A stretch of DNA of 64,000 nucleotides from Clostridium saccharobutylicum DSM 13864 (GTDB lineage Bacteria > Bacillota > Clostridia > Clostridiales > Clostridiaceae). The translations under genes and the position numbers were made by a program. A model generated the notes under the pieces. The model was not told where the DNA came from. It did no database searches and saw only the letters and a list, made by a program, of their open reading frames with translations. Shown here in pieces: positions 9,308 through 18,511 of the stretch (within the stretch, counting starts at the first letter, position 1; each line of letters opens with the position of its first letter). The stretch is from positions 4,371,416-4,435,415 of the forward strand of contig NC_022571.1 in NCBI RefSeq assembly GCF_000473995.1, in the 5' to 3' direction.

Positions 9308-9343
9308 CCTCCTTGATTTTTAAAGTGGCCATCCTTGTCCACT
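9308..9343 (-). promoter_or_regulatory. Two CsrA-type binding sites in the flagellin leader
   Basis: On the minus strand the leader folds a 5 bp stem AGTGG/CCACT (9324-9343) presenting the loop ACAAGGATGG, which matches the CsrA core ACARGGAUG. A second GGA motif, CAAGGAGG (9308-9315), coincides with the Shine-Dalgarno. This is the same architecture as the Bacillus subtilis hag leader, where CsrA dimer bridges an upstream hairpin site and the ribosome site. csrA and fliW are encoded 4 kb away. Confidence 0.75.
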
Positions 9344-9472
9344 ATTTTTTATTTATAGCTAAGCTTATTAAGCTCACTAACCTTATTATTTAGAGTTAAT
9401 AGAAATTTTAATTCACTCGATTGTACAATCATATATTCATTATTTTTTTACTATTCAACCCTTATGTTTTAT

Positions 9473-9499
9473 TTATCGTTGTTTAATATATATACTTTA
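9473..9499 (-). promoter_or_regulatory. Sigma-D (FliA-type) promoter of flagellin
   Basis: Minus strand reads TAAA, exactly 15 bases, then AACGATAA, against the consensus TAAA-N15-GCCGATAA (6 of 8 in the -10). It predicts a leader of about 165 bases, long enough to hold the CsrA sites. The same architecture is found upstream of flgM. Confidence 0.75.
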
Positions 9500-9659
9500 T
9501 ACTTTTTTCATAATTTTTTTATTTTTTTATTACAATATAAATCATAATAAAAACTACCCATGTATAATTTTCATACCAATTACATTTTTCATTTTTTGTA
9601 ATATACATGGTTTTAATAAAATAAATATAGAATTATGTATATATAATTCACACAACATA

Positions 9660-9682
9660 AAATTAATCCTGATGATTAATTT
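9660..9682 (-). terminator. AT-rich hairpin after the FliT-like gene
   Basis: Stem of about 10 bp (AAAATTAATC/GATTAATTTT) with a 5-base loop, just past the FliT-like stop and upstream of the flagellin promoter. All-AT stem, so a weak terminator. Between it and the promoter (9500-9660) I see only AT-rich DNA with one small inverted repeat (CATGTATA/TATACATG). Confidence 0.45.
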
Positions 9683-9699
9683 TAAATCTTTATGCTTCT

Positions 9700-10041
9700 T
9701 TAAACTTTCTTACTAAATATATTACTCACATTAAAATTTGTTTGATATGCATTATTAGCATTTTGAGCTTTTTTTAATTCTAATATTTTAACTTTTACTT
9801 CTTCTCTCTTTTCATTTGTTATTTTGCTCAATTCATTATTAATACTTATTATATCTAATTCCTCACACTTTTTTTTAAATTCACTTTTCTCAAAATCAAA
9901 ACTTCGTATTTCATTAATTGTTTGCGTTCTTTTATTCAAATTAATTTCAAAATCATCTATATTATCATTTTTTAAAGCAAAAATCATTTGTACAGTATAT
10001 TTTTTTAAGCACTCTAAATATTTTTGTAATTCTTCATCCAT
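9700..10041 (-). CDS. Putative FliT-like flagellar chaperone
   Basis: A 113-residue, highly charged, helical protein located just after fliD, where FliT or a FliT-like export chaperone is commonly encoded. No single motif proves the family; the call rests on position, size and predicted coiled helices (residues 1-90). I chose the ATG with TGGAG seven bases upstream. A longer reading from a TTG eleven codons earlier would begin inside a 20 bp perfect palindrome and has no ribosome site. FliT proteins hold the filament cap FliD before export. Confidence 0.55.
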   Translation of the reverse strand: MDEELQKYLECLKKYTVQMIFALKNDNIDDFEINLNKRTQTINEIRSFDFEKSEFKKKCEELDIISINNELSKITNEKREEVKVKILELKKAQNANNAYQTNFNVSNIFSKKV

Positions 10042-10056
10042 TCTATTTCTCCACTC

Positions 10057-10076
10057 AATTGCCTTTAAAGGCAATT
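10057..10076. repeat. Perfect 20 bp palindrome between fliD and the FliT-like gene
   Basis: AATTGCCTTTAAAGGCAATT is a perfect palindrome immediately after the fliD stop codon, overlapping the leader of the FliT-like gene. It could be a small processing hairpin or a protein site; no T run follows on either strand. Confidence 0.6.
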
Positions 10077-10081
10077 CTTAA

Positions 10082-12019
10082 TTATCCCATCATTTGTGAT
10101 ATATACGATTGTTGAGAATTTAAAGTATTCATAGCAGTTTCTAATTTAGAAAACTTCTCATAATAAGCTTCAGACTTATCGCTTAAAGTTTGTTTTAATT
10201 TATCTATTAATAATTGTTTCTGATATATTTGATTCGGTAAAGTATTCGTTCCTGTACTACCAGTACTACTGAAATCATCCTGTTTGTTTGCATATTTTGT
10301 TAGTGTAGCACTATTAAGCGTAGTATTAGTAAAACCAACATTATCTTCAAAAATACCTTTTATCCTAGCAAAAATACCATTTTGACTATATTTAACACTT
10401 TTTTGTTTCTCTGCATCTGTATCTGTATAAGTCGATACATTGGTAAACATTTTTAAAATTTGTTCTCCATTAGAAGTTATAGCTGCCTTTAATTTCGAAG
10501 CATCCGTTATATCTACATGGGCCGGTTTACTATAATCAACAGACATATCTAACCCTATACTTCCACTTCCATACTTACCCATTGTCAACCCAACTCCACT
10601 AACTGCTGTAGTAAACGCAGATTGTAGACTACTAAGCATATTTTGAAGATTTTCATCATTTCTAAGAAGACCAACTTTAGCCTTAGTTTCCCAACTAGTA
10701 ATTTGAGAATCCGTCATTGATTCCTTCTGTGAATCCGTTAAAGGCTTGTAAGCAGAAGTACTACTTTGTTTTTCTGTTAGTTTTGTTTGAATTTTATCAA
10801 CTATAGCATTGTATTTATCTATAAAAGTTTTTATTTTATCATAAACTTTATCAGTGTTAGTGGTTGCCACTGTTACAGTTGAGTCTCCTTCTCCTGTTAA
10901 ATTGTAACTCACCCCATCTATAGCGAAATTATTTGTTGATTTAGTAACAGTTGTTGGACTTCCACCTGGTGGAGTAACAGTTACTGTTGCATCAGTACCT
11001 GTTTTACTAGTTCCATCTGTTATTCCTAATGCATTAAGAGTGTTTCCTGTACCTGTACCTTTTGCAATTAAAATACTTTGTGAACTTCCTGAATTTGCAC
11101 TTTCAATAGTAAATTTTCCTGTTAATTGGCTAAATGAAGCTGTTACCGATCCACCTGTTGCTGTTGAAATATTACTAATAACATCACTTAACTTATCAGT
11201 ATTTTTAACAGATATTGTTTTTGTTGTTCCATTAAAAGTTATATCAAAAGAATCAGTAGTATCTGATAGTCCTAAATCACCTAATGTTGTTGAAGTACTC
11301 GGATTTATTACTCTATCTTTTAAATTATCCAATTCACCATTTACTGTCGTATTTGCGCTATCTATTTTAACGCTACTATCGCTTAATGCTTGAAATTGTA
11401 TATTCCCGCCTGAAGCTACAGCTTGCACTTTTCCTTTTAAATTACTATTTGAATTTATTTGGTTATTTATATCATTCACTCTATCAGCCATAGACATAGT
11501 CGTATCTGTGGTTAGAGTTATTTTTACAGCTGTACCACCATTAATACTAAATCCTATCCCTTCGCCCGACCAACTTCCAGCAGAATATCCATTACTTGTA
11601 TCCCGAACAATATTTGAACCTGTTACTGATGCCTTTGATGCTAAATTCCCTGATGATACACTAACTTTATAAGTTCCAGCTTTAGCTCCAACTCCTGCCG
11701 TTATCGTTGCTACAGAACTAGTACCACCTGTAACGTCAAAAGCCGAATAATTAGTAGAAGATAAAATATTTTTATCTGCGCTTGTAGAATCAAAAAAAGC
11801 ACTTTGTAAATCTTTAACATCTTTGATTATATCTTGATAAGCTTCTTGTCTCCATTTAATTATTTGTTGATCCTGCTGTGCTTTATCAACTTTAGCCTGT
11901 TCACCAGATATCATTTTTTTTACTGTTCCATCTACATCAAGGCCTGAAGCCATCCCTGTTATTCTTAACTTTTGTCCTCCTGAATTACTACTCGCTGCTG
12001 CTACACTACTACTACTCAT
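10082..12019 (-). CDS. fliD: Flagellar filament capping protein FliD
   Basis: A 645-residue filament cap (hook-associated protein 2). The N-terminal signature RITGMASGLDVDGTVKKMI (about residues 19-37) and the C-terminal coiled segment ending in LETAMNTLNSQQSYISQMMG are classic. The middle is Ser/Thr/Gly-rich repeats of the surface domains (residues 100-400). It folds incoming flagellin at the filament tip. I start at the ATG with GAGGTG six bases upstream; an ATG eight codons earlier lacks one. It follows fliS in the same run. Confidence 0.94.
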   Translation of the reverse strand: MSSSSVAAASSNSGGQKLRITGMASGLDVDGTVKKMISGEQAKVDKAQQDQQIIKWRQEAYQDIIKDVKDLQSAFFDSTSADKNILSSTNYSAFDVTGGTSSVATITAGVGAKAGTYKVSVSSGNLASKASVTGSNIVRDTSNGYSAGSWSGEGIGFSINGGTAVKITLTTDTTMSMADRVNDINNQINSNSNLKGKVQAVASGGNIQFQALSDSSVKIDSANTTVNGELDNLKDRVINPSTSTTLGDLGLSDTTDSFDITFNGTTKTISVKNTDKLSDVISNISTATGGSVTASFSQLTGKFTIESANSGSSQSILIAKGTGTGNTLNALGITDGTSKTGTDATVTVTPPGGSPTTVTKSTNNFAIDGVSYNLTGEGDSTVTVATTNTDKVYDKIKTFIDKYNAIVDKIQTKLTEKQSSTSAYKPLTDSQKESMTDSQITSWETKAKVGLLRNDENLQNMLSSLQSAFTTAVSGVGLTMGKYGSGSIGLDMSVDYSKPAHVDITDASKLKAAITSNGEQILKMFTNVSTYTDTDAEKQKSVKYSQNGIFARIKGIFEDNVGFTNTTLNSATLTKYANKQDDFSSTGSTGTNTLPNQIYQKQLLIDKLKQTLSDKSEAYYEKFSKLETAMNTLNSQQSYISQMMG

Positions 12020-12089
12020 TTTTAACACCTCATTTACTTTCATTTTATTTTCTAATTATTTAATTTCAATTTTTATATAAAACTAATCT

Positions 12090-12464
12090 TTATACTTTAG
12101 ATCTCTTATAGGCTTCCTTCCACGTTTCATTGATATCCTCAATTAAAGGTAGAATTTCATCTACAATTTCTATATTTTTGCTCATATTCGCATCAAATAG
12201 CCTTTGCTTAATGAACTCATATACTCTGAATAATTGCACAGCCCACTCACCTGCTGTTGTATCTAAACTCACCATTAATTCTGTAAATATATCTTGTGTT
12301 CTAGTCAATGCATCATGAGATTTTTTTATATCATTATCTACTATAGCTTGTCTAGCTATCTTGCAAAATTTAACTGCTCCTTCTGCCAACATTAACAACA
12401 ACTGTTCTTTTGGTGCATAATTTACTGAATTATTTTTATATACATTATACCCATTGGAATTCAT
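12090..12464 (-). CDS. fliS: Flagellar export chaperone FliS
   Basis: 124 residues, the usual FliS size. Begins with the typical YNVYKNNSVNYAPKEQLLLMLAEGAVKF and shows the helical bundle pattern with IFTELMVSLD. FliS binds the C-terminal D0 region of flagellin in the cytoplasm, prevents premature polymerisation and, in Bacillus, helps FliW control. Shine-Dalgarno AGGAGGG. Lies between an uncharacterised gene and fliD. Confidence 0.93.
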   Translation of the reverse strand: MNSNGYNVYKNNSVNYAPKEQLLLMLAEGAVKFCKIARQAIVDNDIKKSHDALTRTQDIFTELMVSLDTTAGEWAVQLFRVYEFIKQRLFDANMSKNIEIVDEILPLIEDINETWKEAYKRSKV

Positions 12465-12476
12465 TTGTAAACCCTC

Positions 12477-12764
12477 CTATTTTTTCTTATCCAAAATTCT
12501 TCCTTTTGAATTTTCATAATTTATTTTTTCTATTTTCTCTGCTTCAACGCTTATATTTTCTTGACTTTCTTTCACCCCATCAATAGTAATATATCTTTTA
12601 TTTTCTTCCTCTGTAGCATCTCTTTTTATTTGCTCGTTACTTTTTTCTTCTTTTATATCTTTTTTAACACTAATACTTTTTCCAGCATGAACTTTATCAT
12701 CTTTGATTTCTTCTTGCATCTTCAATCTAATATCAGTATCAATCTTATTTAACTTAAATTCCAA
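12477..12764 (-). CDS. Uncharacterised small charged protein in the flaG-fliS interval
   Basis: I do not recognise this 95-residue protein. It is almost entirely Lys/Glu/Asp/Ile with no hydrophobic core (KEEKSNEQIKRDATEEENKRY), so probably disordered or a coiled helix. It begins with TTG, preceded by AAAGGAGG at about eight bases, a strong ribosome site that supports it as real. Sitting 12 bases upstream of fliS and 29 bases downstream of flaG, it is presumably a flagellar accessory protein. Confidence 0.6.
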   Translation of the reverse strand: MEFKLNKIDTDIRLKMQEEIKDDKVHAGKSISVKKDIKEEKSNEQIKRDATEEENKRYITIDGVKESQENISVEAEKIEKINYENSKGRILDKKK

Positions 12765-12793
12765 TAAAAATGCCTCCTTTAATTTTTCATCAA

Positions 12794-13174
12794 TTAAGCT
12801 TTTCTATCAAATAAACCAACTTGCCTGCACATACTAGCAACCATATCTAAAATCTTTTTTGGTGGTGTTTCTAATATAACTTCATTGGTATCCTCATCAA
12901 TTATCTTTATCATTAAAGTTCCAAAATCTTTATGGAAAGAATATTCTGCTCGTGTTTTTTCATCTTTTAAAAAATTATTAATTTTTTTCATTGCATTATC
13001 TAGCTCTTTTGTTGTATACTCTTGATTTTTATTATCTTTTTCATCTTTAATTTGAGTTGTAACCTCTTGAATTTTAGGAACTGCCACCTCAGTATTTTTT
13101 TGTGTATATTCTGATACATTTGCACTATATGAATTTAGATTAACTGAACTTTGTCCTATATTATTAACATCCAT
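12794..13174 (-). CDS. flaG: FlaG family flagellar protein
   Basis: 126 residues. The C-terminal half has the FlaG pattern (NNFLKDEKTRAEYSFHKDFGTLMIKIIDEDTNEVILETPPKKILDMVA), the N-terminal 60 residues being low-complexity Asn/Thr/Gln. FlaG proteins influence filament length in some bacteria; the mechanism is unknown. Its ribosome site lies in ACAAGGAGGT, which also fits a CsrA target. First gene of the flaG-fliS-fliD run. Confidence 0.85.
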   Translation of the reverse strand: MDVNNIGQSSVNLNSYSANVSEYTQKNTEVAVPKIQEVTTQIKDEKDNKNQEYTTKELDNAMKKINNFLKDEKTRAEYSFHKDFGTLMIKIIDEDTNEVILETPPKKILDMVASMCRQVGLFDRKA

Positions 13175-13183
13175 GTCTCTGTT

Positions 13184-13193
13184 ACCTCCTTGT
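13184..13193 (-). promoter_or_regulatory. Possible CsrA site over the flaG Shine-Dalgarno
   Basis: The minus strand reads ACAAGGAGGT, nine of ten matches to the CsrA core ACARGGAUGU, and covers the ribosome site of flaG. Unlike the flagellin leader, no hairpin presents it. A strong Shine-Dalgarno already contains GGA, so chance is possible. Confidence 0.35.
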
Positions 13194-13211
13194 TTTTCTA
13201 TATCATAGAAT

Positions 13212-13239
13212 AATATAAAAATTCCAACTTAATTTTCAA
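13212..13239 (-). promoter_or_regulatory. Putative sigma-A promoter for flaG-fliS-fliD
   Basis: Minus strand TTGAAA, 16 bases, TATATT; five of six matches in each hexamer. Predicts a leader of roughly 30 bases before flaG. In such AT-rich DNA chance matches are common. No sigma-D-like box is visible here. Confidence 0.4.
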
Positions 13240-13339
13240 TTTAAAAAAACAACCAAATTATCTTAATTTTACATTTTAAGGGGCTCTCAACTTTATAATT
13301 TAGTTTCGTATCAAGTCATTAATCTAAGCTAACGCAAGC

Positions 13340-13558
13340 TTATTTTTTCTTTAACTTACTTAAAGCACAAATATCAATTTTTGTTGCTGCTTTATTTTCT
13401 TTTTCCACTTCATCATATAATTCTTTTCTTAATATCGACATATTTTTAGGAGCATTTATTCCAATTTTAACACTTCCATCGTCTATTTTACTCACAACAA
13501 TTTCAATGTCCTCTCCAATCATAAGAGATTCGCCTTTTTTTCTAGTTATAATTAGCAT
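13340..13558 (-). CDS. csrA: Carbon storage regulator CsrA
   Basis: 72 residues, full family match: [44 protein letters not shown]. CsrA dimers bind ACARGGA hairpins in mRNA and block ribosome access; in Bacillus and Campylobacter the main flagellar target is flagellin mRNA, and FliW is the antagonist. The gene directly follows fliW (11-base gap) and is the last gene of the flgM-flgN-flgK-flgL-fliW run. Ribosome site AAGGAGG. Confidence 0.95.
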   Translation of the reverse strand: MLIITRKKGESLMIGEDIEIVVSKIDDGSVKIGINAPKNMSILRKELYDEVEKENKAATKIDICALSKLKKK

Positions 13559-13569
13559 CTTCTACCTCC

Positions 13570-13989
13570 TTACATTAAAGGACTTTTAACTCTATATTTA
13601 GAATTATCTAATATTATTTGTTCCCCAAAATTATTAGAAGTATTTATTATTATAGGTCCTTGCAAGTTAGTAGTAATTTTTTGCACATCTGAATTCAATG
13701 TTATTGTTGTTAGTACCATTACTTCCTCTGGATGCTTGATTTCTAGATTTTTTGTTGTTTCATCACTTAATTTAATCTCATAATCTCCAAAAAATTCATA
13801 TGGTGAAGTTACTATTAGCGAAATATCATCATCTTCTAAAGATTGCATTAATTTAAAAGGTTCATATTCTTCTAAATTTATAAGAATAAATTTTTTCAAT
13901 TCATCAAAACCTGGAATCCCTTTAGCAAATGTAATTACATTATTTTCTTCATATTGCATTTCCCCGTGAACTTTAGATAAAAATTTCAT
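13570..13989 (-). CDS. fliW: Flagellar assembly factor FliW
   Basis: 139 residues with the FliW pattern: [77 protein letters not shown]. FliW sits on either cytoplasmic flagellin or CsrA: when flagellin accumulates, FliW is titrated and CsrA shuts flagellin translation. Encoded 13 bases after flgL and just before csrA, the usual Firmicute pairing. Confidence 0.94.
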   Translation of the reverse strand: MKFLSKVHGEMQYEENNVITFAKGIPGFDELKKFILINLEEYEPFKLMQSLEDDDISLIVTSPYEFFGDYEIKLSDETTKNLEIKHPEEVMVLTTITLNSDVQKITTNLQGPIIINTSNNFGEQIILDNSKYRVKSPLM

Positions 13990-14002
13990 ACCATATACTC
14001 TC

Positions 14003-15454
14003 CTAATTTAAATAAGTTAATATCGTCATTGGTAATATTTTAGCACTAGTTTGTAGTGCTGCTGTATATACCGTCTGCATCATAGAATAATCCATCGTCT
14101 TTTCTGCAAGATCTATATCTTCTGTTTTAGATAAGATGTCTGTCATATTATAATTCTGAGTTTCATTATTTGTCTGTGCTGCTTCCATTCTATTTTGATA
14201 TGTTCCAACTTCTGATCTCTGTTTCAATAAATTAGCCGTTACAGATTGTATATCTTTTAAATGAACAGTAGTTAAATTGTTAATATTTCCATTTTGCCCC
14301 AAATCAGCTATTATATTAGTTAAAAGTTTTGATACATCTATCATTTTCCCATTCTTATCCGTAAACTCCATAACTTCTACCGCTGTTTTATTATATGTGT
14401 TAAGAACTCCTTGAGATATATCAGCCTTAAGCTCTGAATTAATTTGATTAACTTGTGTTACCTTACTTGATTTATTTAAAGCATCAATTTCAGGTTTTGT
14501 TGCTGTTCCTAACTTTACTTTTTGTTGATAACTTTCTATATCGGAAAGTGCCAATCCTCCTGTGGCTGTATTAGTATTATATAATAAGCTATTTATTTCA
14601 TTTATTCTTCCAGTATTAGTTGAATCAGTATAATCTAAACCTTTTAATTCATTTTGAAGATTAGTTATATCTGTCGCATTTAAATTAATTGTAGTTTTTC
14701 CTGTATAAGGTTCCGAAGTATACTTAGATGGTACTACTGATGTATCTTGATACAAAATTCCTGGTGGTGTTTTTGCATTTTCCTGTAATACTTTTGTTAT
14801 ATCTTCTTTTCTCTCCACACTTGTAGTTGAAAGATTTCGTTCATCAATTAATGTTTTTTTATCTGCATCAGTTAGTGTAGGTGTAGGTGTAACAAGCGTA
14901 TTAGTTGGAGCACCAGTCTCATTTATAATTTTTCCAGTTGAATCCTTATATGCAGTAATCGCAACTCCACTTCCTGATCTATCAGCATATTCTAAGACAC
15001 CATTTACAACAGTTGTTGGTTTCGAATCAGTTTTTGTTCCTCCAAATATATAAGATCCATCAAAGCTTGTATTAAAAATTTGTGATAACTCATTAACTTT
15101 TTCTTTTATTTCATCTTGTATCGCAGTTCGCTCATCTTTCTCATATGATGCGTTTCCTGCACTTACTAACAAAGTCTCTATTCTTCCAAAAACATTTCCC
15201 ATTTGTGATAGCGCTGTATCTGTTGTATCAAGCCAATTTGATACATCCTTTATATTTTCATTATACTGTTTATTATAAGAAATCTCAGTATGTAGCTGCA
15301 TACTTCTTGATGCTTTAAAAGGATTATCTGAAATCTTATTGATTTCCTTTCCTGACGCTAACTGATTTTGCAATGTTTTCATATTAGTTAAATTTCTTTT
15401 CATATTTCTTAAATAATTAGAAGTTAACACATTACTTGTTATTCTACTTGGCAT
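14003..15454 (-). CDS. flgL: Flagellar hook-associated protein FlgL (HAP3)
   Basis: 483 residues. The N-terminus is typical ([45 protein letters not shown]) and the C-terminus ends in the flagellin-like D0 helix ([35 protein letters not shown]). Longer than the common ~300-residue form because of a Thr/Asn-rich insert at about residues 180-330. Forms the junction between hook-filament ring FlgK and filament. Ribosome site AGAGGTGA; 11 bases after flgK. Confidence 0.92.
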   Translation of the reverse strand: MPSRITSNVLTSNYLRNMKRNLTNMKTLQNQLASGKEINKISDNPFKASRSMQLHTEISYNKQYNENIKDVSNWLDTTDTALSQMGNVFGRIETLLVSAGNASYEKDERTAIQDEIKEKVNELSQIFNTSFDGSYIFGGTKTDSKPTTVVNGVLEYADRSGSGVAITAYKDSTGKIINETGAPTNTLVTPTPTLTDADKKTLIDERNLSTTSVERKEDITKVLQENAKTPPGILYQDTSVVPSKYTSEPYTGKTTINLNATDITNLQNELKGLDYTDSTNTGRINEINSLLYNTNTATGGLALSDIESYQQKVKLGTATKPEIDALNKSSKVTQVNQINSELKADISQGVLNTYNKTAVEVMEFTDKNGKMIDVSKLLTNIIADLGQNGNINNLTTVHLKDIQSVTANLLKQRSEVGTYQNRMEAAQTNNETQNYNMTDILSKTEDIDLAEKTMDYSMMQTVYTAALQTSAKILPMTILTYLN

Positions 15455-15465
15455 ATAATCACCTC

Positions 15466-17631
15466 TTATCTCTTCAATCCATTTATTACTACATCCAACA
15501 GTTCATTCACTGTTGATATAATTTTTGCATTTGCTTGATATGCGTGTTGAAACTGTATTAAATTAGTCATTTCTTCATCTAACGAAACTCCTGAAACTTC
15601 TGATTTTTGTTCTTGTAGGTTCGCTAATATAGTCTCTTGGTTAGCCGCTATTCTATCAGATTCCTGTTTAATTACTCCAATGTTATTAACCATAGTTTTA
15701 TAATAAGAATCTACTGTTGATCCATCAGTTCCTGTATTTAAACTTAAACAAGTAGAATCTGTAAATCCAGATGCTGTTGAAGTTGTATTTATACCTATTT
15801 GCTTCAAGAATTTTTCTCTATCCCACGTGCTTAGATCTTCTGTGTTAGCTACGCTACTTAAATTCATTTTCAAAATATTTAAGTTAGCAATTGCTTTTGC
15901 TCTAAGTGCATCACCTTCACCACTAGTAGAAGTTGTGCTACAATTTAACTTTTGAGGATCTGTTATTAAATCCTTGTTAATTCTTATATTTTTAGCTGTA
16001 ATTCCATCGTCTATACTTTTATTTTTTTGAGTAGATTCATCATATGTAACAAATATAAGATTTCCTGATAATCCTTGTGAGGTAATAACATTTCCTGAAG
16101 CATCTGTTCCTTTAATACTACCTGTTTGAATTGCATTAACAGAATAAGCTAACCCTGCTGCAAGTCTATCTAAATTATCCATATATTCTTTTATATTATC
16201 TTGCACTGACTGATTAGCAGCTATATCTCCTTTTACATTCTTATTGTCTACACTATTAACAGTATTTCCTTCTGAGTCTCTATCACTATCATATTTGTAA
16301 GTTTGAAATATAGCTTTTTTTAAACTTAATTTTGCCTGTGCATTTGTTGATATATCTGCTGTAAAACTTTCTGCCGGCACTGCTATTGAACCATCTTTTT
16401 CAACTTTAATTGTCAAATCAGAATTTAGTTTTATATACATTGTACCATCTGAATTATTTGTAACACTATAACTAGTTGAATTTGTTATAACTCCATCTTT
16501 ATCTCTACTTATTGTTGATGACCCTATCGTTATTGCTATCGCACCATCTTCGGTTACCTTAGTATCCACTGTATGTGAACCATCTGCTAAAGCAGGAATT
16601 TCCACAATTGATCTTCCAGGAGTTGTTGAAGTTGCTTTAGTTGCTACTGTTTCTGTCATTGCATTTCCATCTTTATCCGCTAGTAAAATTCTATTTTGTA
16701 GCATACTATCTTTAATTTCATCTAAATCACTTTTATTAGTACCTTTGACAGTAAAACTTTTTACTGCTGCTTGCTCATTTCCAAGTGGATAATATTCTAC
16801 TGTAAGTTTAAAGGCACCTCCATCACTTTCCACTTTTGCACCTTTAACATATGATAATCTATTATAATTAATATCATTTGGATCTGATTTAACTAAAGAC
16901 GCATTTGGATATTCTGTTGATGAAAGATTTATTGTTTCAAAACTATCTCTATCAAGCTTTATTCCAAACTTGTTACTTAATTTATCTACAAGAAGATCTC
17001 TTTTATCCATCAAATCATTCGGAACTTGTCCTACTGCTGAAATACCTTTTATTTGCTTATTTAATTCATTAATTTGATTTAAATAGCTATTAACATCTAT
17101 AACATTAGTTTGCAAAAGCTTTTGACTATCATCTCGAGTTTTTTCCAATTGATTATAAGCATAATTTATAGCATCCGCAAGTGATGCAGCACTTTGAATA
17201 GCTACTGTTTTCACATTTGCCTTATTCCCATTTTTAGACACTTCTTGAAATGCATTAAAAAAATTATTTGTAAGTTGCTGTATCCCTTTATCAGATGGCT
17301 CTCCAAGAATATCCTCTACTTTATATAAAGTTTCACTAGCCTGTGTATAAAATCCCGAAGTTCCCGTTTCACTTCTTACTTGGTAATCTATAAAATAATC
17401 TCTAATCCTTTGTATAGATGTTATTTCTGCCCCTGTACCAACTTGTCCTACTGAACAAGTATCAAACCTTGACATACCCCCAAAAGGTTTTGTAGTTTCT
17501 GCTACTGCTCTTTGTCTTGAATATCCTTCTGTATTTGCATTTGCTATATTATGCGACGTTGTATTTATTGCACCTTGATTTACATTTAATCCCCTTTTAG
17601 CTATCGTAAAAGTATCAAATAATCCCGACAT
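15466..17631 (-). CDS. flgK: Flagellar hook-associated protein FlgK (HAP1)
   Basis: 721 residues. Begins MSGLFDTFTIAKRGLNVNQGAINTTSHNIANANTEGYSRQ, the highly conserved FlgK start, and ends VSLDEEMTNLIQFQHAYQANAKIISTVNELLDVVINGL, the rod/hook-family C-terminal helix. Longer than the 500-550 residues of enteric FlgK owing to a variable middle (residues 290-480). I chose the MSGLF start although an upstream ATG is in frame; the ribosome site (AGGA, nine bases) is modest. Follows flgN after about 160 bases. Confidence 0.93.
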   Translation of the reverse strand: MSGLFDTFTIAKRGLNVNQGAINTTSHNIANANTEGYSRQRAVAETTKPFGGMSRFDTCSVGQVGTGAEITSIQRIRDYFIDYQVRSETGTSGFYTQASETLYKVEDILGEPSDKGIQQLTNNFFNAFQEVSKNGNKANVKTVAIQSAASLADAINYAYNQLEKTRDDSQKLLQTNVIDVNSYLNQINELNKQIKGISAVGQVPNDLMDKRDLLVDKLSNKFGIKLDRDSFETINLSSTEYPNASLVKSDPNDINYNRLSYVKGAKVESDGGAFKLTVEYYPLGNEQAAVKSFTVKGTNKSDLDEIKDSMLQNRILLADKDGNAMTETVATKATSTTPGRSIVEIPALADGSHTVDTKVTEDGAIAITIGSSTISRDKDGVITNSTSYSVTNNSDGTMYIKLNSDLTIKVEKDGSIAVPAESFTADISTNAQAKLSLKKAIFQTYKYDSDRDSEGNTVNSVDNKNVKGDIAANQSVQDNIKEYMDNLDRLAAGLAYSVNAIQTGSIKGTDASGNVITSQGLSGNLIFVTYDESTQKNKSIDDGITAKNIRINKDLITDPQKLNCSTTSTSGEGDALRAKAIANLNILKMNLSSVANTEDLSTWDREKFLKQIGINTTSTASGFTDSTCLSLNTGTDGSTVDSYYKTMVNNIGVIKQESDRIAANQETILANLQEQKSEVSGVSLDEEMTNLIQFQHAYQANAKIISTVNELLDVVINGLKR

Positions 17632-17788
17632 ATTTTTTGATCCTGCCTCTCTGATTTTACAACTTCCGTGTGTGTATATTTTGACTTCCATATCTATACG
17701 AACTCTTCTTTTGAAGATTTTGTGTCTTATTAATTCAATTATCTTAAGAAAAATTCATCACTTAATTATTCATTATTAGCTATAAAAG

Positions 17789-18199
17789 TTATCTAGATAA
17801 ACTTCCATATGAATTATAGGTTTTAATCTCTTTGCTTGGATTCATTATAGCAAGCATTTTATTATTAAAAACTATTTCTTGTTTTAACAGCATATCATTA
17901 GTATCTTTTTTTAATTTCACTTCTTCTAATATTTTTCTAATATTGCCATACACTTCTTTTAACACTTCATCATTAGAGTTACTAACAATTTCTTTAATGC
18001 TTTCATTACCTATTAATTCTCTTCTTTGAACTTCTTCCTGTGCAATTCTTTTGCCACATTCATTCATTTTATCAACCAAGCCTTCTAATCCAAAAACATC
18101 TTTATTCATTATCATTTTGTATTGAATCTCTAATAGCATTAACAATTTCTTCAAATCTTCACTTTGAATCTTTATTAATTCAATCAATTCATTTACCAT
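17789..18199 (-). CDS. flgN: FlgN-like flagellar export chaperone
   Basis: 136 residues, all helical with two long coiled segments; matches the FlgN pattern (ELIELIKIQSEDLKKLLMLLEIQYKMI...). FlgN chaperones FlgK and FlgL for export. Two bases separate it from flgM upstream and flgK is the next gene downstream, the standard flgM-flgN-flgK-flgL order, which strengthens a call that sequence alone makes weakly. Confidence 0.82.
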   Translation of the reverse strand: MVNELIELIKIQSEDLKKLLMLLEIQYKMIMNKDVFGLEGLVDKMNECGKRIAQEEVQRRELIGNESIKEIVSNSNDEVLKEVYGNIRKILEEVKLKKDTNDMLLKQEIVFNNKMLAIMNPSKEIKTYNSYGSLSR

Positions 18200-18201
18200 A
18201 A

Positions 18202-18477
18202 CTATGATTTATTCTCCTTCATTGCATTTAATATACTTCTAGCAGTTAATCTTGCATCTACATTATATGTGCCGTTGTCTATTTTACTTTTAATATCTGC
18301 TATCTTTTTTGTATTATCTACATTTGTATCTAAACAATAGTCTTTTATGCTTTTTCCAAGACTTGATATTTCTATTCTATCAACTTCTTTAGATTTGCTT
18401 ACTTTATCAACTGTTTTTTTACTATTTGAATTATATGCATTTATATATGATTGTCTATTTATTCTTTCAATACTCAT
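18202..18477 (-). CDS. flgM: Anti-sigma-28 factor FlgM
   Basis: 91 residues with the FlgM C-terminal sigma-binding region (VDRIEISSLGKSIKDYCLDTN ... IADIKSKIDNGTYNVDARLTARSILNAMKE). It holds sigma-D inactive until the hook is finished and FlgM is secreted. First gene of the late run; a sigma-D promoter lies about 35 bases upstream, giving the usual feedback loop. Shine-Dalgarno GGAGG. Confidence 0.92.
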   Translation of the reverse strand: MSIERINRQSYINAYNSNSKKTVDKVSKSKEVDRIEISSLGKSIKDYCLDTNVDNTKKIADIKSKIDNGTYNVDARLTARSILNAMKENKS

Positions 18478-18511
18478 ATTTTTTCCTCCACATTCACATT
18501 CCTTATTATTA

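Noticed and set aside
9301..9342. Upstream in-frame extension of flagellin (14 residues)
   Set aside because: Flagellins begin MxINxN; the extension lies over the CsrA sites and has no ribosome site.
10042..10074. TTG start for the FliT-like gene
   Set aside because: It lies in a palindrome without a ribosome site; the later ATG has TGGAG at seven bases.
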